In this document: piece by piece, positions 6,463-14,100 of the stretch | Layout of the letters: each line of letters opens with the position of its first letter | How positions within the stretch are numbered: position 1 is the stretch's first letter | NCBI GenBank assembly: GCA_035626855.1 | Contig: DASPMW010000137.1 | Span: forward strand, 1 to 32,782 | DNA: 32,782 bases | Origin: JAPWJZ01 sp035626855 | GTDB lineage: Bacteria; Pseudomonadota; Alphaproteobacteria; Micavibrionales; UBA2020 | Direction of reading: 5' to 3' | Notes under the pieces: model-generated | Seen by the model: only the letters and a program-made list of their open reading frames with translations | Databases searched by the model: none | What the model was told of the DNA's origin: nothing | Position numbers and translations under genes: made by a program

Positions 6463-7887
6463 ATGACTTTCACCGTCGCGATCATCGGCCGCCCGAATGT
6501 CGGCAAATCCACGCTCTTTAACCGCCTCGTCGGCAAGCGCCTCGCGCTCGTGCACGACACGCCCGGCCTCACGCGCGACTGGCGCATGGCGGATGCGGAG
6601 CTGATGGGGCTGAAGTTCAAGGCGATCGACACCGCGGGGCTCGAGGAAAGCTTCGACGATTCCATCCAGGGCCGCATGCGGCAGCAGACGGAACGCGCGC
6701 TGGAAAAGGCCGATTTCGCGCTGCTCGTCGTCGACGCGCGCACGGGCCTGACGCCGATGGACAAGCATTTCGCGACCTGGCTGCGCCGGCAGAAGATCAA
6801 GTCCGCGCTGGTCGTCAACAAATGCGAGAGCAGCAAGGCGATCGAGGGCATGTACGAGGCCTATGAGCTTGGCTTCGGCGACCCGATTCCGATCTCGGCC
6901 GAGCACGGGCAGGGCATGGAAGACCTCTACCAGCTGCTGCGCCCGCTGGTCGAGGCGAACATGCCGCCCGAGCCCGAAACGACCGAGGAAGAGGATATCG
7001 AGAAATACTTTCAGAAATACCAGGAAGGATCCGAAATCGGCTTCGGCGACGAGGAAGCGCAGGAAGAAGACCCGGAAATTCCGATCAAGGTCGCGATCGT
7101 CGGCCGCCCGAATGTCGGCAAATCGACCTTCATGAACGCGATCCTCGGCGAAGAGCGCTCGATGACGGGGCCGGAAGCCGGCATCACGCGCGACGCCGTG
7201 CATGTCGACTGGCATTTCCGCGGGCGCAAGATGCGCCTGGTCGACACCGCCGGCATGCGCAAGAAGGCGCGCGTCCAGAATATCATCGAGCATATGTCGG
7301 TGCAGGACACGCTGCGCCAGATCCGCCTCGCTCATGTCGTGATCTTCATGATCGAGGCGAACACCGAATTCGAAAAGCAGGACCTGACGATCGCGAACCA
7401 CGTGATCGAGGAAGGCCGCGCGCTCGTCGTCGTCGCCAATAAATGGGACGCGGTCGAGAACAAGAACGAAAAGCTCGAAGAGCTCGAGCACCAGCTCGAC
7501 AAGCAGATGGCGCAGGTGCGCGACGTGCCGCTCGTCACGATTTCCGCGCTGAACGGCGGCAAGCGGATCGAGGGCGTGCTGCAGACGGTGCTCGACACCT
7601 ATGCGCTCTGGAACAAGCGCCTGCCGACCAACAAGCTGAACCGCTGGCTGCGCGGCATGGAATCGCAAAACCCGGCGCCGCTCATCCAGGGCCGCCAGAA
7701 CCGCCTGCGCTACATGACCCAGATCAAGGCGCGCCCGCCCACCTTCGCGCTCTGGATGTCGAACCCCGAGGGCTACCCGGAAGCGCATGAACGCTTCATC
7801 GTCAACGGTCTCCGCCGCGATTTCGACCTGCCCTCCGTGCCGGTGCGCATCGTGCTGAAGCAGTCGAAGAATCCGTATAAGGATTGA
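6463..7887 (+). CDS. der: Ribosome-associated GTPase Der (EngA)
   Basis: Der is an essential double-GTPase that acts in late 50S subunit maturation. The 474-residue product has the full architecture. The first G domain has GRPNVGKST (9-17) and DTAGL (56-60). An acidic linker follows (about 167-206). The second G domain has GRPNVGKST (214-222), DTAGMR (261-266) and NKWD (326-329). A KH-like C-terminal domain (about 350-474) ends FVNGLRRDF...VRIVLKQSKNPYKD-style. The G4 motif of the first domain is NKCE (119-122) rather than NKxD. I recall Glu there in other alphaproteobacterial Der proteins, so I treat it as lineage-typical rather than a defect. The ATG at 6463 follows GAAGAAAT, 12 bases after bamB. 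The stop overlaps the next gene's ATG by one base. Confidence 0.97.
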   Translation: MTFTVAIIGRPNVGKSTLFNRLVGKRLALVHDTPGLTRDWRMADAELMGLKFKAIDTAGLEESFDDSIQGRMRQQTERALEKADFALLVVDARTGLTPMDKHFATWLRRQKIKSALVVNKCESSKAIEGMYEAYELGFGDPIPISAEHGQGMEDLYQLLRPLVEANMPPEPETTEEEDIEKYFQKYQEGSEIGFGDEEAQEEDPEIPIKVAIVGRPNVGKSTFMNAILGEERSMTGPEAGITRDAVHVDWHFRGRKMRLVDTAGMRKKARVQNIIEHMSVQDTLRQIRLAHVVIFMIEANTEFEKQDLTIANHVIEEGRALVVVANKWDAVENKNEKLEELEHQLDKQMAQVRDVPLVTISALNGGKRIEGVLQTVLDTYALWNKRLPTNKLNRWLRGMESQNPAPLIQGRQNRLRYMTQIKARPPTFALWMSNPEGYPEAHERFIVNGLRRDFDLPSVPVRIVLKQSKNPYKD

Positions 7888-8213
7888 TGTGCAATGCCGG
7901 GGCCCGCAGCATGGTAACTCAGCCCGACGATGACTATCCCGGCTTCGGACGCAAGGAGCCGGAATATCCGCCGCCGCCTGTGCGCCGCGTTACGCCATGG
8001 TTCAAGCGCCCGAAGGCTGTCGCCAAAAGCAGCGGCGAATTCCTCATCACGGCACTGCTCGTATTCTACGCGGTCTGCACCTATTTCGAAAAGTTTCCCT
8101 ACAACTGCCACAACAGGTACGCCTGCGCGCCGCAAGGGGCCTGGGTGATCTTCGCCGCGCTTGCCGCAGGCCAATTCACCTGGTCGGTCTTGCGCCGGCG
8201 AAACAAGAAGTAG
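7887..8213 (+). CDS. Small membrane protein with two predicted helices, about 108 aa
   Basis: I do not recognise this family. The N-terminal half is hydrophilic and Pro-rich (PDDDYPGFGRKEPEYPPPP). Two hydrophobic helices follow: SGEFLITALLVFYAVCTYF, and APQGAWVIFAALAAGQFTW near the C-terminus. A loop with two cysteines (FPYNCHNRYACAP) lies between them and could form a disulfide if periplasmic. The tail LRRRNKK is basic and so probably cytoplasmic. The start at 7887 overlaps the der stop (TGATG) and has AAGGA just upstream. An alternative ATG at 7911 would give 100 residues but has no evident ribosome site. It is probably translationally coupled to der, so it would be co-expressed with that operon. 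Confidence 0.7.
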   Translation: MCNAGARSMVTQPDDDYPGFGRKEPEYPPPPVRRVTPWFKRPKAVAKSSGEFLITALLVFYAVCTYFEKFPYNCHNRYACAPQGAWVIFAALAAGQFTWSVLRRRNKK

Positions 8214-8296
8214 GCGGTCGCGAGCAGCAGCGCGTTCACGCTTATGGATCCCGCTTTCGCGGCTATGGATAGGAAGTTTCTGATACCACTTTCCTC

Positions 8297-8391
8297 GTCA
8301 TCCCCGCGCAGGCGGGGATCCATGATGCTGCTCGTCCGAGACGGCGTTGCTTGTTCGGTGCTGTTGGATCCCCGCCTGCGCGGGGATGACG
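8297..8391. repeat. Dispersed palindromic element, type A (copy 1)
   Basis: This element of about 95 bases has a hairpin-forming left arm (GTCATCCCCGCGCAGGCGGG, then GATCCATG) and a matching right arm (GGATCCCCGCCTGCGCGGGG, then ATGAC), so the whole element also forms one long stem. The same arms recur at 19798-19890 and in the 14.1-14.95 kb array. Its interior (TGCTGCTCGTCCG, then GCTGTTGGATCC) matches the 19798 copy better than the array copies. It lies after the 8213 stop codon. Confidence 0.85.
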
Positions 8392-8420
8392 GTTAGCGCA
8401 GGGGACTGGGTGCGGCACGT

Positions 8421-8540
8421 CCCCTCTCCCGCGCTTGCGGGAGAGGGTTAGGGTGAGGGTGTGTCGCCACGAAGTGCCGCCAGTGATTGCCGAGAGTCAC
8501 CCTCTCCCCCCGCCCTCTCCCGCAAAGGGCGGGAGAGGGG
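8421..8540. repeat. Palindromic element, type CCCTCTCCCGC
   Basis: Two GC-rich hairpins, CCCTCTCCCGC...GCGGGAGAGGG at about 8422-8447 and again at about 8513-8539, flank roughly 65 bases. The inner flanks TTAGGGTGAGGGTG and TCACCCTCTCCCC are also complementary, so the whole element can fold as one large inverted structure. It is non-coding and lies between convergent genes. Confidence 0.8.
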
Positions 8541-8556
8541 GCCAGGGCGCGCGAAG

Positions 8557-8658
8557 CCACCCCGGCGCAGGCCGGGGTCCAGTTCATGAAACTGCTACCT
8601 CCATATTTTGTAACAGGGATCTTTATAAACTGGATACCGGCCTTCGCCGGTATGGTGG
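8557..8658. repeat. Palindromic element, type CCGGCGCAGGCCGG
   Basis: The left arm CCACCCCGGCGCAGGCCGGG, then GTCCAGTT (8557-8584), is matched by the inverted right arm AACTGGATACCGGCCTTCGC, then CGGTATGGTGG (8628-8658). The build is the same as type A (two small hairpins nested in a long inverted repeat) but the sequence differs. It ends two bases before the stop codon of the CDF transporter gene. Confidence 0.75.
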
Positions 8659-8660
8659 CG

Positions 8661-9611
8661 TTACGACGCCTTCGCGGGCGGAATCACGTCATCGATGCGG
8701 TGATGTTCCATGCCGGCGGGTTCCTGGTGGATCAGGACTTCGGATTTGGGGAAGGCTTCGTACAGTTTTTCTTCCAGCTCTTCGGTGATCGCATGGGCGC
8801 GCTCGACGCTGAGCTTGCCGTCGACCTCGATATGGAACTCGATGAAGATGCGCTCGCCGGTCGAGCGCGTGCGGAGGTCATGCGCCGATTGCACAAGCGG
8901 GTGGGCGGCGGCAAGCCCGAGGATTTTCTCGCGGTCGCTGTCGGGCAGTTCCTTGTCCATAAGGATGTCGAAGCTTTCGCGCGTGATGCCATAGGCGCCC
9001 CAGAGCAGGCTGAGCGCGATTACGAAGGCGAACAGCGGGTCGAAATAGGGCCAGGGGCTGTAATAGCTCGCGGCGAGCGCCGCGAAAACGCCGAGGTTCA
9101 TCAGCAAATCGCCACGGTAATGCATATGGTCGGCCGATACGGCGACCGATTTGGTGCGGCGGATGACATAGGTCTGGAAACCGATCAGTACGCCCGTCAG
9201 CACGATCGAGAAGATCATCACCTTCACGCCGATCGCAACGTCGTAGATCGGCAAGGGCGTGATAAACCGCCGCACGCTCTCGAGGATCAGGAACAGCGCG
9301 GAGCCGAAGACGAACACGGCCTGCGCGAGCGCCGACAGGGCCTCGAGCTTGCCATGGCCGAAGCGGTGCTCGGCATCGGCAGGCGTTGCGGCATGGATGA
9401 TCAAGATCATGGTAATGAGCGAGGCGAGCGCATCGAAGCTCGAATCCATGAGCGAGGACAGCAGCGAGACGGAGTTGGTGGTCAGGAACGCGAACAGCTT
9501 GGTGACGACGAGGATGACGGCGACCGTCATGCTCGCGACCGCGGCCCAGCGCTTCAGGTTCAGCACCTTCTGGCTCTCGGCGCTTTGCAGGTTGGGGTTG
9601 GCGATGCTCAT
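8661..9611 (-). CDS. Cation diffusion facilitator (FieF-type zinc/iron efflux antiporter)
   Basis: CDF proteins export Zn2+, Fe2+ or related cations in exchange for protons as dimers in the inner membrane. The 316-residue product has six hydrophobic helices. The transport-site residues are in FieF-like positions: Asp56 and Asp60 (DSSFD) in helix 2, and His164 and Asp168 (HYRGD) in helix 5. The family signature EHRFGHGKLEAL (81-92) follows helix 2. The cytoplasmic C-terminal domain (about 215-316) includes SAHDLRTRSTGERIFIEFHI and the metal-site His cluster near HQEPAG and EHHRIDD. It is the last gene of the radA operon, and its ATG shares one base with the SDR stop codon (TAATG). The all-Asp/His site favours Zn2+/Fe2+, but the true substrate is not settled by sequence. 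Confidence 0.93.
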   Translation of the reverse strand: MSIANPNLQSAESQKVLNLKRWAAVASMTVAVILVVTKLFAFLTTNSVSLLSSLMDSSFDALASLITMILIIHAATPADAEHRFGHGKLEALSALAQAVFVFGSALFLILESVRRFITPLPIYDVAIGVKVMIFSIVLTGVLIGFQTYVIRRTKSVAVSADHMHYRGDLLMNLGVFAALAASYYSPWPYFDPLFAFVIALSLLWGAYGITRESFDILMDKELPDSDREKILGLAAAHPLVQSAHDLRTRSTGERIFIEFHIEVDGKLSVERAHAITEELEEKLYEAFPKSEVLIHQEPAGMEHHRIDDVIPPAKAS

Positions 9612-10324
9612 TACGCGGCGCGCACGATCTGCCCGGTCGCGGCATGGCCGGGCAGGGCGAGCTCGACGAAGCGCGCGGTGACGGAGGCGGGCGCGGGAAG
9701 GCGGCTGGCATCCTCGCCCGGGAAGGCGTCGCGGCGCATCTCGGTCGCAACCGCGCCGGGGTCGATGATATTGACCTTCAACGGGCTATAGGCGGTTTCG
9801 GCCGCGTAAGTCGCGACCATGTTCTCGAGCGCGGCTTTTGACGCGGCATAGCCCGACCAGAATGGGCTGTGCATCTGCGCCGCGCCGGAGGTGACGAAGA
9901 TCGCGCGGCCGGCATCCGAGCCGCGCAGCAGCGGGTCGAGCGCGCGGATCAGGTGGTAATTGGCGAAGAAATTGACCTTGAAGGTTTCCTCGAACACCTT
10001 GTGGTCCGACATCGCGACGGGCGAGAGGTTGCCGAGCATCGCGGCATTGCCGACGAGGATGTCGAGGCGCCTGAAGCGCTCGATGATGACGGGCGCGATG
10101 CCGGTGATCTTTTTCGTTTCCGCAAGGTCGAAGGGCAGCAGCGTCGCCGTGCCGCCGGCCGCGCTGATTTCGTCGTCAAGCGCCTCGAGCGCGCCTTGCG
10201 TGCGGGCGAGCAGGATGACATGCGCGCCTTCCGCCGCGTAGGCTTTCGCGACGGCGGCGCCGATGCCGCGCGACGCGCCGGTGATGAGGGCGACGCGGCC
10301 CGCGAGGCGTTTTACCGTATTCAT
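9611..10324 (-). CDS. Short-chain dehydrogenase/reductase (SDR) family oxidoreductase
   Basis: This 237-residue classical SDR has a Rossmann fold with the cofactor motif TGASRGIG (15-22). ARTQ (40-43) follows the second strand and suggests NADP(H), NAA (93-95) is the structural motif, and Ser146, Tyr159 and Lys163 (YAASK) are catalytic. The segment DPGAVATEMR follows the active site, as usual. The substrate cannot be inferred. In several alphaproteobacteria an SDR gene of this kind follows radA-cvpA-purF. Here purF is absent and a small membrane-protein gene occupies its place. One base separates the start codon from the upstream stop (TGA-T-ATG), and the stop overlaps the start of the CDF gene, so it is fully embedded in the operon. 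Confidence 0.92.
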   Translation of the reverse strand: MNTVKRLAGRVALITGASRGIGAAVAKAYAAEGAHVILLARTQGALEALDDEISAAGGTATLLPFDLAETKKITGIAPVIIERFRRLDILVGNAAMLGNLSPVAMSDHKVFEETFKVNFFANYHLIRALDPLLRGSDAGRAIFVTSGAAQMHSPFWSGYAASKAALENMVATYAAETAYSPLKVNIIDPGAVATEMRRDAFPGEDASRLPAPASVTARFVELALPGHAATGQIVRAA

Positions 10325-10325
10325 A

Positions 10326-10640
10326 TCAGTGTTCCTGGGCGCTTTTGTTGATAATCTTTTCCAGCTGGTGGCGGTCGTCTTTGGGGTAGCCGGTCTGCTT
10401 TTCCTCTTCCGTGACGATCGGCGCGCCGTTCAGCGCGCGGTCGGCGATGCGCAAGGCGCGGCCGTGGGTTTCGTAGAGCGTCACGACGGGCCGGCTGTCG
10501 CGGATCGGCGCGGGCAGGGCAGTCCGATCGAACAGCACGGGCAGCACGCAGGCGCCCACGACGATCACGACAGCGGCGACGAACAGGCGGATGCGCCAGG
10601 GCGAATGCCCCCTGGTTTTTGCGGCGGATTTCTTCTTCAC
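10326..10640 (-). CDS. Hypothetical single-pass membrane protein, 104 aa
   Basis: I do not recognise this protein. A basic N-terminus (MKKKSAAKTRGHSPWRIR) precedes one hydrophobic helix (about 19-36, LFVAAVVIVVGACVLPVL), followed by a hydrophilic region of about 65 residues predicted to lie in the periplasm. By charge it is N-in/C-out; the hydrophobic stretch could instead be an uncleaved signal anchor. The start is GTG at 10638-10640, overlapping the cvpA stop codon by GTGA, so its translation is coupled to cvpA. Coordinates and coupling support a real gene. It sits where purF lies in related gene clusters. No catalytic motif is visible. Confidence 0.72.
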   Translation of the reverse strand: MKKKSAAKTRGHSPWRIRLFVAAVVIVVGACVLPVLFDRTALPAPIRDSRPVVTLYETHGRALRIADRALNGAPIVTEEEKQTGYPKDDRHQLEKIINKSAQEH

Positions 10641-11377
10641 GGGCGCGCGGTCTTTTCGTCTTCCAGCAGCTCGCGCTGCATTTCCGCCTCTTCCTCATCG
10701 GTGACGGGGCGAGCTTCGTCTTTCGCCCGGGACGCGAGCGGCGCCTTCAGGTTGATCTTCTGCACGACCTCGTTGCCGGTGTCCTTCACAAGCTTGCGGA
10801 GGTCAACATGCTTGTCGACATAGGCGACCGTGTCCTGCAGGATCGGCACGGAAACGGAATTTTTCGCCCAGTCCGGCAGCTGGTCGGGCGTCCAGAAGAA
10901 CGAAACCGGCAGGAAGCACAGGAACACGACGAGGAACCCGCGCGCGAGGCCGAAGCCCGCGCCCAGCACCTTGTCCATCATGCCAAGCCCCGCCTCGTTC
11001 ACCGCGCGGCTCACGAAGAAGCCGACGAGCGACATGATAAGATAGAAAATCAGGAAGACGGAGGCATAGGAGAGAATGACCGCTGTTTTCTCCGGCGACA
11101 GCACGCCGAAGATCAGGTGCGATTTCGCGATCGCGGCTTCCGCGACATCGGTCGTGCCCTTGCTCACGCGCGCGGCGGCCGCCTCGCCGTTCTGGTCGAC
11201 CTTCAGCCATTTGTTGAAGGCGGGGATCATCAGCTGCCCCGCGAAATAGGTGCCGCCCGTCGCCACGACGAGCGCGACGATTGTGAAGGCTTCCTTGATA
11301 ATGCCGCGGAAATACGCGACCACCATCGACAGCACAAGGATGATCGCGATCGTAATATCGAGCGCCTGGGGGGTCAT
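10637..11377 (-). CDS. cvpA: CvpA family membrane protein
   Basis: The 246-residue product has four hydrophobic helices in the first 160 residues. It shows the family's features: DITIAIILVLSMVVAYFRG at the start, GLGMMDKVLGAGFGLARG in the middle, and a soluble acidic/basic C-terminal tail of about 80 residues. CvpA proteins are inner-membrane proteins first linked to colicin V export. They are now associated with envelope homeostasis, but the biochemical role is unclear. The gene starts two bases after the radA stop codon and ends in a GTGA overlap with the next gene. The radA-cvpA order is common in alphaproteobacteria, which strengthens the assignment. Confidence 0.9.
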   Translation of the reverse strand: MTPQALDITIAIILVLSMVVAYFRGIIKEAFTIVALVVATGGTYFAGQLMIPAFNKWLKVDQNGEAAAARVSKGTTDVAEAAIAKSHLIFGVLSPEKTAVILSYASVFLIFYLIMSLVGFFVSRAVNEAGLGMMDKVLGAGFGLARGFLVVFLCFLPVSFFWTPDQLPDWAKNSVSVPILQDTVAYVDKHVDLRKLVKDTGNEVVQKINLKAPLASRAKDEARPVTDEEEAEMQRELLEDEKTARP

Positions 11378-11379
11378 TG

Positions 11380-12744
11380 TTATTTCTCCTCGGAAAACAG
11401 CGGTAAGATATCCTGCAAATTCTTGACTTGCGTGAGCTTGAGGCCGTGATCGGCGACCGGCTTCTTGCCCGACAGATGCGGGATCATGGCATTCTTGAAT
11501 CCCAGCTTCGATGCCTCTTTCAGGCGCTGGTCGGCTTGGGCCACATGGCGCACCTCGCCCGACAACCCGATCTCGCCAAAGATCACCATGTCATGCGGCA
11601 CGGCAACGCCGGTGAGCGAGCTTGCGAGCGCGGCCGCGACCGCGAGATCGGCGGCAGGCTCGTTGATTTTCAGCCCGCCCGCGACGTTCAGGTAAACATC
11701 GTTCGGCCCGATGACGACGCCGCATCGCGCCTCCAGCACCGCGAGCACCATGGAAAGGCGGCTCTGGTCCCAGCCGATGACGGCGCGGCGCGGCGTGCCG
11801 AGCGGCGAGGGCGCCACCAGCGCCTGCACTTCGACGAGGACGGGGCGCGTGCCCTCCATCCCCGCAAACACGGCGCTGCCGGAGATTTCGCGCTGGCGCT
11901 GCGACAGAAACAATTCGGACGGGTTGGGCACTTCGATCAGCCCCTGTTCCGCCATCTCGAACACGCCGATTTCATCGGTCGGGCCGAAGCGGTTCTTGAC
12001 GGCGCGCAGGATGCGGAAGCTGTGGCCGCGATCGCCCTCGAAATACAAAACGGTATCGACCATATGTTCGAGCACACGCGGGCCTGCGATCTGGCCTTCC
12101 TTGGTCACATGGCCGACGATGAGCAGGCAGGTGCCGCGGCGCTTGGCCGCGCGGATCAGTTCCGCCGCGCTCGCCCGCACCTGCGCAACCGTGCCGGGCG
12201 CGGAGTCGAGGTTGTCGAGATACATGGTCTGGATGGAATCGATCACAATGGCATCGAACTTGTGCTTGTCGATCGTCTCGATGATGTCGCGCACATTGGT
12301 CGCAGCCGCGAGCTCGACCTTTTCCTGCGCAAAGCCGAGGCGGCCCGCGCGCATGCGCACCTGGTCGAGCGATTCCTCGCCCGAGATATAGGCGCAAGTG
12401 GCCTTGCGCGAGAGGAGCGCGGTCACCTGCAATAATAATGTCGATTTGCCGATGCCGGGATCGCCGCCGATGAGGAGCGCGGAGCCGGGCACCAGTCCGC
12501 CACCCGTCACGCGGTCGAATTCGGCGATGCCAACCGTGCGGCGCGGCGCGGCTTCGGAAGCGCCGGAAAGGGGGTGCAGCTCCACCACGCGGCCCTTGGC
12601 GCGGCCCAAACCTTGCGGCGGCCGGTCGTTTTTCGCCTCTTCGACGATTGAATTCCACTCCCCGCAGGCTTCGCACTTGCCCGCCCACCGGTTATGGGAG
12701 GAGCCGCAGGACTGACAGACAAAGAGTGATGCAGGACGCGCCAT
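11380..12744 (-). CDS. radA: DNA repair protein RadA
   Basis: RadA (Sms) is a RecA-like hexameric ATPase that drives branch migration and helps process recombination intermediates. The 454-residue product shows an N-terminal C4 zinc finger (Cys10, 13, 24, 27). The Walker A motif is GGDPGIGKST (93-102) and Walker B is VIDSIQ (167-172). The RadA-specific KNRFG motif is at 250-254, and a Lon-protease-like C-terminal domain spans about 275-454 without a Lon catalytic pair being evident. The length is typical. No clear ribosome-binding site precedes the ATG at 12744. It is the first gene of a five-gene minus-strand operon extending to the CDF transporter at 8661. Confidence 0.97.
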   Translation of the reverse strand: MARPASLFVCQSCGSSHNRWAGKCEACGEWNSIVEEAKNDRPPQGLGRAKGRVVELHPLSGASEAAPRRTVGIAEFDRVTGGGLVPGSALLIGGDPGIGKSTLLLQVTALLSRKATCAYISGEESLDQVRMRAGRLGFAQEKVELAAATNVRDIIETIDKHKFDAIVIDSIQTMYLDNLDSAPGTVAQVRASAAELIRAAKRRGTCLLIVGHVTKEGQIAGPRVLEHMVDTVLYFEGDRGHSFRILRAVKNRFGPTDEIGVFEMAEQGLIEVPNPSELFLSQRQREISGSAVFAGMEGTRPVLVEVQALVAPSPLGTPRRAVIGWDQSRLSMVLAVLEARCGVVIGPNDVYLNVAGGLKINEPAADLAVAAALASSLTGVAVPHDMVIFGEIGLSGEVRHVAQADQRLKEASKLGFKNAMIPHLSGKKPVADHGLKLTQVKNLQDILPLFSEEK

Positions 12745-12880
12745 AGGTGCTAATTAACCAGATAGGCCAGACGCTTGCAAACATAACCTCGATTCTGAAA
12801 TATTGGAGATGACAGGACTGCCGGGGTTTCGATATTATATGGGGATATCAAGCGATTGAGCGCCGAGTCCGCCCCTGTAA

Positions 12881-12909
12881 TTGACATAAGATACAAAAGC
12901 GGATATTCT
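12881..12909 (+). promoter_or_regulatory. Probable promoter of the paired membrane-protein genes
   Basis: A perfect TTGACA (12881-12886) is followed by a 17-base spacer and TATTCT (12904-12909). Transcription would begin near 12916. That rules out the in-frame ATG at 12910 as the main start and supports the ATG at 12940. Confidence 0.55.
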
Positions 12910-12939
12910 ATGACTAGGCTCGGGTGTGTGGGATTTGGC

Positions 12940-13341
12940 ATGAGTTTCAAAGATTTAACGGTCTCCCTCAGCGAAAAATTCAACTGGCTGGCCTCCCCGC
13001 CGGACCGGCATTTCACCATGGGCGAAGCCATCAACTGGATCACGGACGGCGAACTCGCGCGCGGCAAGGACATCCAGTGGAACCGCGCCGGCCGTTTTGT
13101 CGACCGCGCGACAATGGTCGTGGGCCTTGGCGTGACGGCGGCGGTCTGCGTGGCCGAAGCCTCCGTGCTGCCGATCCTGCTCGTGCCGCTTGTCTTCAAG
13201 GGCGTCGCGTTCGTCGCGGCCGGCATCACCGAAGGCATCGTCAACAAGATGGCGGCGGCCGCCGAAACGCTCGAGCGCCTGACGACCGAGCGCGAATACA
13301 AAAAGACGCACAAAAAAGACCTGCCGCGGGGCATGAGGTAA
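12940..13341 (+). CDS. Hypothetical membrane protein, 133 aa (paralogue of the next gene)
   Basis: I do not recognise this family. It has a hydrophilic N-terminus with FNWLASPPDRHFTMGEAI (about 14-31), a basic amphipathic segment (QWNRAGRFVDRA), and a long hydrophobic region (about 61-96) that could be two short membrane helices around the VLPILLVPL stretch. A helical, basic C-terminus follows (TTEREYKKTHKKDLPRGMR). The neighbouring protein at 13346 has the same order of elements (LHWFNEPSEGKYTIGAAL, then LSRIGRLTERVCTIGFAL, then hydrophobic hairpin, then a KGAEGTARKLDHIF-like helix), so the two are diverged paralogues. The start at 12940 is chosen from promoter position. Four bases separate its stop from the next ATG. 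The pair may form a heteromeric membrane complex; that is inference. Confidence 0.75.
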   Translation: MSFKDLTVSLSEKFNWLASPPDRHFTMGEAINWITDGELARGKDIQWNRAGRFVDRATMVVGLGVTAAVCVAEASVLPILLVPLVFKGVAFVAAGITEGIVNKMAAAAETLERLTTEREYKKTHKKDLPRGMR

Positions 13342-13345
13342 CGAC

Positions 13346-14017
13346 ATGGCACAGGCACAAACAGCAGAAGCGCAAGCACGCCCCGACCCGAACAAGATGC
13401 CGCTGCCGCCCGACGGCGTCTTCCGCAAGATTGAAAACGCCCTGCACTGGTTCAACGAACCCTCCGAGGGCAAGTACACGATCGGCGCGGCGCTGCGCAA
13501 GATGACCTTCCGCGAACCCTCCGAACACGGCCTGCACCTGTCGCGCATCGGCCGGTTGACGGAGCGCGTCTGCACGATCGGCTTCGCGCTCGCCGCCTGC
13601 GCGATGGGACCTGCGAATGTCGGCTTCTTCCTGCTGCTGGTCGGCGCGAAGGTTTATGGCGCGGGCATCGGCGCCGCCGTGATGGTGGTCGCGAAGGGCG
13701 CGGAGGGCACGGCCCGCAAGCTCGACCATATCTTCAACAAGCCCAAGATGAACCCCGAAGACCTCGCCCCCAAACGGAAACTGGTCGGCGCGAGCGAGCA
13801 GAACGACGGCCCGACGGGCGCCCGCAACGCGCATGAAATCGCGCAGGACGAAAAAATCGGCGCGTCGCGCATCGTCGACCCCAACGCGACCATCAAACCG
13901 CAATTCGACCAGGTCGCGGCCAAAGCCTTCGACCCCAAGGGCCCCAAGCCCCTCGAAGCCTACGGCCTCGGCGGCGCCGCGAAGAAAGCGGCGAACGGGA
14001 TGAAGAACGGGGCGTAG
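13346..14017 (+). CDS. Hypothetical membrane protein, 223 aa (paralogue of the previous gene)
   Basis: This shares the core of the preceding protein. The N-terminal FNEP/WLASPP-like motif (about residues 36-41) is followed by a basic helix RIGRLTER and a hydrophobic region (about 76-115, FALAACAMGPANVGFFLLLV then VYGAGIGAAVMVV). A helix KGAEGTARKLDHIF completes it. It differs by an extra N-terminal Gln/Ala/Pro segment (1-24) and a C-terminal extension of about 95 residues that is Lys/Pro/Asn-rich and probably disordered, ending AAKKAANGMKNGA. GAGGTAACGAC upstream of the ATG is a good ribosome site. The gene ends in a clear intrinsic terminator, so the pair forms a complete two-gene operon. 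No enzymatic motif is visible and the function is unknown. Confidence 0.8.
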   Translation: MAQAQTAEAQARPDPNKMPLPPDGVFRKIENALHWFNEPSEGKYTIGAALRKMTFREPSEHGLHLSRIGRLTERVCTIGFALAACAMGPANVGFFLLLVGAKVYGAGIGAAVMVVAKGAEGTARKLDHIFNKPKMNPEDLAPKRKLVGASEQNDGPTGARNAHEIAQDEKIGASRIVDPNATIKPQFDQVAAKAFDPKGPKPLEAYGLGGAAKKAANGMKNGA

Positions 14018-14035
14018 TTTCTCTTTGGCGACTTT

Positions 14036-14070
14036 AAAAAAACGCGGCATTTCATTGCCGCGTTTTTTTT
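14036..14070 (+). terminator. Intrinsic terminator of the paired membrane-protein operon
   Basis: The stem AACGCGGCA (14041-14049) pairs with TGCCGCGTT (14056-14064) around a six-base loop. It is preceded by an A-run and followed by eight T residues. The form is classical and strong. Confidence 0.92.
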
Positions 14071-14100
14071 ATTGTCCTTCCCAGCATGGTCGATAAGGGC

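Noticed and set aside
6817..6828. Der first-domain G4 motif NKCE as a possible inactivating change
   Set aside because: I recall Glu at this place in other alphaproteobacterial Der proteins, so it is likely normal for the lineage.
6406..7788. Long open frame on the minus strand opposite der
   Set aside because: It is a shadow of GC-rich codon use in der, which has complete GTPase motifs. The antisense product has no recognisable domain or ribosome site.
8487..9791. Long plus-strand open frame of 434 codons across the CDF transporter and the end of the SDR gene
   Set aside because: It crosses palindromic repeats and two well-supported minus-strand genes, and its translation is Arg/Gly/Glu-rich without family motifs.
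12750..13379. Minus-strand open frame opposite the first paired membrane protein
   Set aside because: The plus-strand gene has a consensus promoter, a terminator-ended operon and a paralogue next to it. The antisense frame has none of these.
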